Positions 57,103-64,000 of a stretch of DNA of 64,000 nucleotides are shown here, one piece after another. Source of the stretch: Phyto melanocephala (Eukaryota; Arthropoda; Insecta; Diptera; Rhinophoridae). A model generated the notes under the pieces. That model was given only the letters and a program-made list of their open reading frames with translations. It was not told the origin of the DNA and did not search any database. The stretch covers positions 123,279,395 to 123,343,394 of the forward strand of contig OW799234.1 of the NCBI GenBank assembly GCA_941918925.1, written 5' to 3'. Position 1 is the first letter of the stretch, and the number at the start of each line of letters is the position of its first letter. The translations under genes and the position numbers were made by a program.

Positions 57103-58329
57103 ATAAGAACTTGAAATATTTAACAGAAAATAGTATTGGGTGTAATTTTTGTTGTTAAATTCATTTTGTTTTGATCTTGTTGTCTCAATTTGTGTCACAG
57201 TAATTTGTATGATTTTTTATAAAAACGTACATATTTAGAGTAAGAAGAAAATTCTCATGTAACCATTCAAGCAATATTACACAAAACACACATCCACGCA
57301 TACACATCTGCTGTGGCTTACGCTTACACGCCACAAATGTATTCAAGTGATTGAAGTGAAGTGCATGTGTTTATATTACAAGAGGGATATTGGTGTTAAT
57401 ATTAAGATATCTGCTGTTTACTTCGTGTTTTCTCTTGGTGTTTTTTTCGCATTCTAATGTTGTGTTGATGATAGATTTTTTGTTTTTCTAACAACAATAT
57501 CTAATGGTTTTCAAGTTGAACTTGTTTTTTTCTTATTACTGGTGCTTATGTTAATGTAGTTGTTAGTGTTACATTGCAACACATCAATAATATTATCTTT
57601 AGCACTTATAATCAACACATAGACAATCACATGCACATACACATACATTCTTTTATAAATACTTATAAACTGTTAATGTAGATATTTTTGTTTTTTAACT
57701 GTTTTTTTGTTTTTTTTTTGCTTTGCAACAGGAAACGGAAGTTTTATAAACATGTTTTCACACACATTTAAACACTCGTGCGCAGGCACTTATGCTCATC
57801 TTTATTTTCTATGTTCTACATACGAACATCCATGTGAAATATACGATAATATTTGATTAGATTTAATAATGTCAAAAGTTGAAGTTGATGTTTTCTTGTC
57901 TTGTGTTGTATTAAATTTTAATTTCAAAAAAATATTTTAATATATTCCATGTTGTTTCTGTTAAGTTGTTGTTGGCATTTAATGTTTTTCTATTTTTGTT
58001 TTTTGGGTTACAAGCAAAAGTTTATCAATTTGCAAAAGCCGATAACACTTTAATGTTTATAATTTTCAAGTATGTGGCGACATTATTTTTAATTAAACAT
58101 TTAAAATAAATTAATTTTATTTCAAGAATAGAATAAGACTAGATGAAAAGTATTCGAAATTTTTGTACTAGATTTTTCTTTGAGAAGAAAGAAATTTTGT
58201 ACAAAAATAATAATAATTTTGCAAAAAATAAATAAAATTTATAAAATACGTTAAAAAAAAAACTATATTTATTTCAAGCAGAAATTTAAAGTAATAAGAA
58301 TAGCTAATTTAATTATCAGTGTTGATATT
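57103..58329. other. AT-rich noncoding DNA
   Basis: CACACA/CATACA tracts and poly-T runs; no supported gene. Confidence 0.4.
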
Positions 58330-59030
58330 TTTATTGTGAAAAAGACTCCCTGACATGTGGCAATGCCAAAAGCGCTCAGCAGGTTCGCCATTTTATGATG
58401 AAAAGGCTAACAAATTTATTTTCAAAATTGGTGGTGAGTGAGAAATGTGTTTGCAAAAATAATGTCCATTGTATGGTCCTCATAATTGATCCACCGAACA
58501 TTCTACTCAAGCTGTTGTGACCAAATTTCGCACCAATTTTACTTTATTGGATACTAGTCCACCAATCCATATGCTACCGAATGTATCGTCTGGTATCAAT
58601 GAAGGTCAAACTTCTTAAAGAACGATGGAGCACTGTGCTTTCCTTCATCGTACTTTAAGAAGTAACGATCTTTATTGACACTAGATGATACTGCCTAAAA
58701 TAGAAAAATTTTATTTGATTGACATGTGGTTTCATTAAAATGGTGTCACATGCAGCACAACAAGCAATACTTTAAACCAATTGAGAAGCGAGTATAGTGA
58801 GCAATTTACCTTGCGTTTTATAGCAGTCCATTGGCCACAAAGATCATGCGATTTGACCCCACTAGACTTTTTTATGGGCAGGAACAAGACAGCCAACTTC
58901 AGAAGACATTGTTACAGCGGGTTTTGGTGAGATATCGGCCAAACTGATGGAAAAAGTTTGCCAAAATTGAAGCTTTAAAAACTAAACGTTAGGCATTTAC
59001 TGCCCTAAATAAGTGCTTCATTCACTTTTG
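58330..59030 (+). pseudogene. strongly decayed DD41D mariner
   Basis: The one secure block is VHWPQRSCDLTPLDFF (58830-58875), with the third catalytic Asp; then SEDIVTAG, SAKLMEKVCQN in shifted frames. An inverted pair, TTGAAGGTCAAACTTCTTAA then GAACGATGG against CCTTCATCG...TACTTTAAGAAGT (58600-58670), suggests rearrangement. Ends not found. Confidence 0.6.
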
Positions 59031-59069
59031 AAAAACTTCTTTAAAACCAAATAAATAAACAGCAATTTT

Positions 59070-59580
59070 TATACCCTTCACCTGTGGTGCACAAGGGTAA
59101 TATAGCTTTGCCATTCCATTTGTAATTTCTACAATTTTCATTTCCGACCCCATAAAGCTGAAAGCTTATGAATAGAGGAGTAGATTAAGCCCTGACCGTC
59201 TGTCCGTCTGCCCGTGTGTTGGTTGAAATCAACTTTTAGAAGCAACCATATGTTCTTTAGATCTGTGTATGGTATCAATCTTTTGGAAATATTCGGGGAT
59301 TGTGAAATTCAGCACAATCGCCCATAACTTTCTGAAATAAGAGCAAATAAACACGACTGCCTCTGTTTTTTCCAATATTTTTACCACCCAAAATTAAAAT
59401 TTTTCAGCTACTATTTGTAGACATAATATGCCTCTAGAGATATTCGTGATAATGTTTGGATAAAGCGGGGTGTAATCGGTAAAGTTATAGGTACATTTTT
59501 TTTAAATATATATTCCAAAAATTTACAAACTAAAATCAATTTTGTTCAGCTTCTAGACAACCGGGACAGTCAATATTATT
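59070..59580 (+). mobile_element. 3'-truncated long-subfamily DINE-1-like element
   Basis: TATACCCTTCACCTGTGGTG with CACAAGGGTA at the start, then ACCCCATAAAG, CTGTCCGTCTGCCCGTGTG, and the complex body TTTGTAGACATAATATGCCT; fades after AACCGGGACAGTC. Confidence 0.8.
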
Positions 59581-60961
59581 TAAAATCTCTACAAATTCAA
59601 TACGAAAATATTTTATTTAAATAATGAACTTTGAATTATGTTTTATCTGCATTTTCTCTTAATTTACTTAAAACTGCAACTTTCTAACTATTATTTAATT
59701 TATTATTTAAATTCTGTCACAAAGCAAATAAGCCATAACCAAAATTGTGTAAATAAAATTTTTCGACTTTTCCAACCGCCAAATGGCAAAAATATTTGTC
59801 ATTTTATTGATTGATCATCGTTGAGGTTTAAAAACATGATGTTTAAATGTTTAATAAAAATGTGATTATTACACATGAATTGCAACAGCAGCAAAACGAA
59901 AAGATACATATGCAACTGCAACAATCTGAAAAAAAAACTGTAGTTATGGTCAAATTTTTAATAGACCTTTGTGTAACCGAGTTATAATTTAATTAAAAAC
60001 ACATTTTAGTTTAATCCACACCAAGGGAAAGGGAGAGAGAGAGAGAAAGAGAAGAAGACCTAAAACTAGCAACTAAACCTAAGTATCTATATACATACAA
60101 CAACACTACACTTTTTAGGCACACACATGCTCACAAACACAAATGGTTGGTGGGACATGCACAAACACACACGGGTATAAAGCAATTATTGCAGACATGT
60201 ATGAAAAAAAAAGGAGAAGAATGACGATGGTGGTAGAGGGGCAACATCGCACGGTCATTAAGGCTGGATCCATGTATACTTACATCAGTATCTTTACTGA
60301 CGGGAATAGGAGAATCCTGAACCTCATACTTAAGCAGATTAGAAAGACTTTAATCGCGGTAGACTTAAGATCACAGGTAGGTGCACACTAAGTGTAAATG
60401 CTCTGAGGAACCGTCGTCTAATTAAGATGCTAAATTGTCCGCATTTAAAAGTCGGCAATGTGAAATCGTTTTTTAGCCCTAGAGAATCGCCTGTAATGGC
60501 GTGGGAAGGGATGGGACTGTTAGTCATGAATTTACTGTGGAGCGAGGGGATCGAAAAGAGACCTAAAAAAGCAGTGGTCAGCTTTAATATAGCCCCAATT
60601 TATTTATATAAACACACGTTCTTAAATAATTATTAAATTAAAAAAATCTTCTGAACAAACACACACATTAAAAGTCCTAAAGTTTTTCTGTTCATCTCAA
60701 ACATAAAACTTTAACTTAACAGTGTAGAAGCATGCACATACCAGTACTTTTATATTCTCTCACTCACTCGGCCTCCTGCTCCACCTTATATATGTACATT
60801 TATAATTTCAACTGTTTCCGGTTGACTAGTAAAACTTTTTTCCCAACATTTCGCTGTACATGGTTTTGTTTTCTAATATTTTTGTTCCATTATGGATTTT
60901 AGCATGTGAACTAAGGATATAATAATAAAACACACAAACACAATTAAAGATTAACACTCAA
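59581..60961. other. noncoding DNA with a shared repeat fragment
   Basis: 60180-60370 matches 28730-28940 (see there). A plus-strand ORF at 60427-60636 (NCPHLKVGNVKSFFSPRESP, then VMAWEGMGLLVMNLLWSEGI) directly follows and may be part of the same unknown repeat. A (GA)n run lies at 60032-60050. Confidence 0.4.
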
Positions 60962-61376
60962 TTTACATGATGAATTTTATGACGTCCAATTTTCTTAATT
61001 CCCTTTTGAAGTTGTTTCCAAAAACTACTCAAATTTATACGATGGTTTTTTTTGGACGTCTAATTTCTAATTTGTATTGTTGACTATTAAATTTATATTT
61101 TTAATATTTTGTATTTTCTTTATTTTGAATGTAGAAAAAACTAATTACTGTTTAATATTTTTTTTTATCAGTCAAAAAGCACAAAACAGTTGATGAGAAT
61201 ATAAAAATAAAACGTAACAGAAAGAACAGAAGAAAGTGTAAAGCGAAGTGTCAAAAAAAAAAACATGAAAACAGAAACCATGTCTATTTTTCTACCCCCC
61301 TTTCTTCTCTACACCGCTTGCTAACAAACAAAAAATGACGTCCAAAATTGGACGTCATAAAATTCATCATGTAAAC
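60962..61376. mobile_element. MITE with 32-bp inverted ends containing GACGTC
   Basis: Ends TTTACATGATGAATTTTATG then ACGTCCAATTTT, exactly mirrored at 61344-61375. An extra GACGTCC copy next to the right arm and GGACGTC at 61055 make further hairpins. No clear TSD. Noncoding. Confidence 0.75.
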
Positions 61377-61950
61377 CTACTGTAGTTCTAAAATGCATGT
61401 ACCCATGCACACACATGTATGGTGTGCATGCCTGTGCCCATGTGTAAATGTTTGTTTTTATGTATGAGAATATAATTTCGCGTTTATAATAAAACATTTA
61501 TGACTTCCTACTCTCACATGTTTCTAGAGTTTTAACTAGAATTTTTTTTAATATTTTCCCTAAAGAATATCTGTATATCGTTTTTAAAGCATACATTTTT
61601 TAGAAATAGAAAAATTAAAGTCAAAATGTATAAAAAAAATTGTGTAACAAGTTTTTCAATAATTCAAACACCGGTAGTAAAAAGTTATAGAGTTAATTTT
61701 TAATTATTTTTTTTTTGTTAATTTAAACAAGTTAGCATTTATTTAGAACGACAATTTATGTAAATTTTTGGGAAAAAAACAACAACTAAATAAATTGTAA
61801 ATCCTAATTATAAATGAATAATTCAATACACAGCGCCAGTTCCGTAGCGTTGTTAGTTCTACTTATTTATATGTTTTTAATATTGTATGCTTGTTGTTGG
61901 TAATTTCATTGAAACATTTTGTACAATACAATTTCGTTCTATATGTTTTC
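61377..61950. other. AT-rich spacer
   Basis: GCATGTACCCATGCACAC-like alternating runs at 61393-61440; nothing else. Confidence 0.4.
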
Positions 61951-63616
61951 ATAACCTTCACAGTGAGTTTAAAGGTATATGCAGGTTTGTCATTCCGTGT
62001 GAAATTTCTACAATTTTTATATCCGACCCCATAAAGTATATATTATCTGAAAGATTTTGAATAGGGTAGTCATTTAAGCACTGTCCGTCTCTCCGTGTGT
62101 ATGTTGAAATAAACTTTTTGAAGCCCCCAGACATTTTCAAGATCCGTGTAAGGTTCCAAAATACCAGGAATATTCTGGAGCAAATCGGTATTGAAAATCA
62201 GAAACAACTGAGATATGATGCAAAAAACATAGACCACCTCGTCTTTTCACACCAAAACTGGATGAACGTAGGTTCGAATCCCAATTGAGACAAAATTTTT
62301 TTTTTTATTATTTTATTTTTAATTTTTATTTTTTTTAATTTTTCTTAATTTTTTTTTAATGTTTTTTTTATATTTTTTTTATATACATACATACATACAT
62401 ATCAATTTATTATTTAACAATGGGATGTTTTTAAGCGGATAAAGTCATTATAAATATCAGGGATGGAAATCATGGTACAATTGTACTTTTTATGGTACAT
62501 TTTTGACCTTGTTGGTACCGTGGTACTACCGCGAGCTACTTGGTACAATTTAAAAATTCCAATGTCTCACTATATGGCAACAATAATTTTGTCTATGATG
62601 TCTTTAATTTTGTTTGTGTGTGTTTTATCTTATACTGTCAGCTTCTCTGTTTTTGTTGCAATGCTGTCTGTTATCAAAGCAATCTCAAGTACCAGGTGGT
62701 GTCAAGTCTACAACAACAACGTCTGCTTAGTACTTTTTTGAAAACTTCTTACAAAAATCACATGTTAATTTGGCACCATGTGGTACATGAATTCGCCTTG
62801 GCTTTTGTATTGTATTTTACTTATGATTCGTAAGCATGTAAGGTGGACTTTAATAATGAAATGGTTCGATAAGTTTACTCCAGAAAAAGTTATTATGGGA
62901 GAAACAAATTCAATAGAACCTCCCTGGTGAAAATGTTTCCACACAAACAAACAAACTTTGAAGCAATAAATAATCAGTACAGAGCACTAGCCGATATGAT
63001 TAAACTTAGATCACACAAAGATTAAAATATTTCCTATTTTTGGTCTAAAGTGTCATAGATGAAAATTAATTAAATGAGTTCATGTTCCCAGATATTTCAA
63101 GAATTCTGTCTATTCCACATTCCTCGGCCAACGTTGAACGAGTTTTTTTTCAAACCCTAATTTAAACAAAGGAAAAAAATAGACTACATGTTTCTACTGT
63201 TTCAAATTTGATACAAACAAAAGATCTACTGAAGTCAACAAATTCTTGTTGCCTTAAATTTAGAATAACCAAAAATTTCTAAACTAAAAGTATTTAGTAA
63301 ATAAAATTTGTCAAATAACCGATCTCTACGTATGAACCAATACTTGTAATATTTAATATTTTTTATTGTATACTGGATTTTTATACACATTTTTGTTAAG
63401 TTTCTGTTTTTTATTGTATAGTTCTGAATTTTTATAGACATTTTTGTTAAGTTTGCGTTTTTATTAATAAATATTAAATAAAATGGTACCGTTATGAAAG
63501 CCATTTTCCTTCCCTGATAAAGATAATGGTGATGCAAGCAATTGTTATTGCTTGACTACATGTTGTGAGGGGTATATAAGAATTGGCACGGCCGAATATA
63601 GCAGTCTTACTTGTTA
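61951..63616 (+). mobile_element. DINE-1-like element split by the hAT derivative
   Basis: Left part 61951-62457: ATAACCTTCACAGTGAGTTT, the ACCCCATAAAGTATATATTA box, GTCCGTCTCTCCGTGTG, spacer, CAATGGGATGTTTTT. Right part 63525-63616: AATGGTGATGCAAGC, TATTGCTTGACTACATGTTG, hairpin ATTGGCACGGCCGAAT, and ATAGCAGTCTTACTTGTT. The 62268 stretch, GTAGGTTCGAATCCCA, matches a Pol III B box. Confidence 0.85.
62458..63516 (+). mobile_element. hAT derivative, second copy, inside a DINE-1-like element
   Basis: 1059 bp; ends CAGGGATGGAAAT and inverted CAGGGAAGGAAAAT; TSD ATAAATAT / ATAAAGAT (7 of 8). Very similar to 42506-43448, but retains about 100 bp more in the left part and has different small deletions. 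The remnant ILSIPHSSANVERV and the NRLHVSTVSNLIQTKDLLKS-type C-terminus are readable in shifted frames. Confidence 0.9.
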
Positions 63617-64000
63617 AAGTGTTGTATTGAATTCATACAGGGATGGTAAATTATTTTTTTTGAAATTAAATAGAAATTAAATATTGTAATATTATTTTAG
63701 CTCCCAACAAATTTAATATATGTATAATATTTTTAATTCAAAGTATTTGTTGACTTTTCATCTCTGCTAAAAGTTTTGACTAAACATTTTTTTTAAATTT
63801 TTTTGTTCCTCTGCAAGATTTGATAAATTTTTCTATTCCTGATTTTTTTTATTAACTTTTAATAACAATTGACGTTTAACAAAACACCGATACAACGTTA
63901 CAATCAACAAAAAAAAAAAATTGTGTTTACAAGTAAATAAAACTAAAATATATTTCAATAGACGATACAGAATACAATACGAGGCTATGAATTGAACAAA
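63617..64000. other. AT-rich DNA to window end
   Basis: No feature recognised. Confidence 0.4.

Noticed and set aside
62463..62833. overlapping ORFs of 92 and 97 codons
   Set aside because: Lie in the noncoding left part of the hAT derivative and differ by frame from the hAT transposase remnant.

Overview
The window is a piece of a fly genome (Diptera, most likely a schizophoran/calyptrate-type fly; species not determinable by eye). The reasons are very AT-rich DNA, spliceosomal introns of only 55-61 bp, and a repeat content dominated by DINE-1/INE-1-like elements, mariner/Tc1 elements, hAT and LINE debris, which together resemble other fly genomes. There is no operon-like layout and no sign of bacterial sequence.

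Only three host genes can be supported, all on the minus strand and none recognised by name. Two are diverged tandem paralogs: gene A (9408-10590, 373 aa, two exons) and gene B (15236-16821, about 491 aa, three exons). They share exon 1 exactly in length, a Ser-rich motif and a central block. Gene B has an additional 55-bp intron with a GC-AG boundary that gene A lacks. The third is a 218-aa single-exon gene (gene C, 32973-33629). Everything else of coding type is transposase or reverse transcriptase, mostly broken.

Region by region. 1-9.4 kb: MITEs, mariner scraps, a short LINE 3' end with a perfect target-site duplication (TSD), a DINE-like copy, a foldback element. 9.4-16.9 kb: the two paralogs, separated by an apparently intact Tc1-family element (10693-12345), a MITE carrying a nested tRNA-derived SINE, and a decayed LINE. 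16.9-24 kb: a Jockey-type LINE whose 3' UTR is split by a palindromic DD41D mariner derivative, then another DD41D remnant and intergenic DNA. 24-32.7 kb: a DINE-like copy split by a Helitron with eight 121-bp repeats, a full-length DINE-like copy, and LINE scraps. 32.7-36 kb: gene C and a TIR-bounded element carrying remnants of an arthropod repeat-type protein. 36-49.8 kb: more DINE-like copies (one inside another), a second Helitron copy, a DD34D mariner remnant, an hAT derivative with a perfect 8-bp TSD, an RTE-type LINE end, two DD41D remnants, and an RNase H LINE end. 49.8-64 kb: mostly simple AT-rich DNA with DINE-like copies, a pogo-like MITE, another MITE, and a second copy of the hAT derivative nested in a DINE-like copy.

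The most informative structure is the nesting: at least ten insertions sit inside older elements, several with exact TSDs, giving a relative chronology. The best candidates for follow-up are the intact Tc1 about 100 bp upstream of gene A's start codon, the GC-AG intron difference between the paralogs, the palindromic mariner derivative, and the TIR element with the conserved uncharacterised arthropod protein. All homology statements come from reading motifs by eye; no database search was run.
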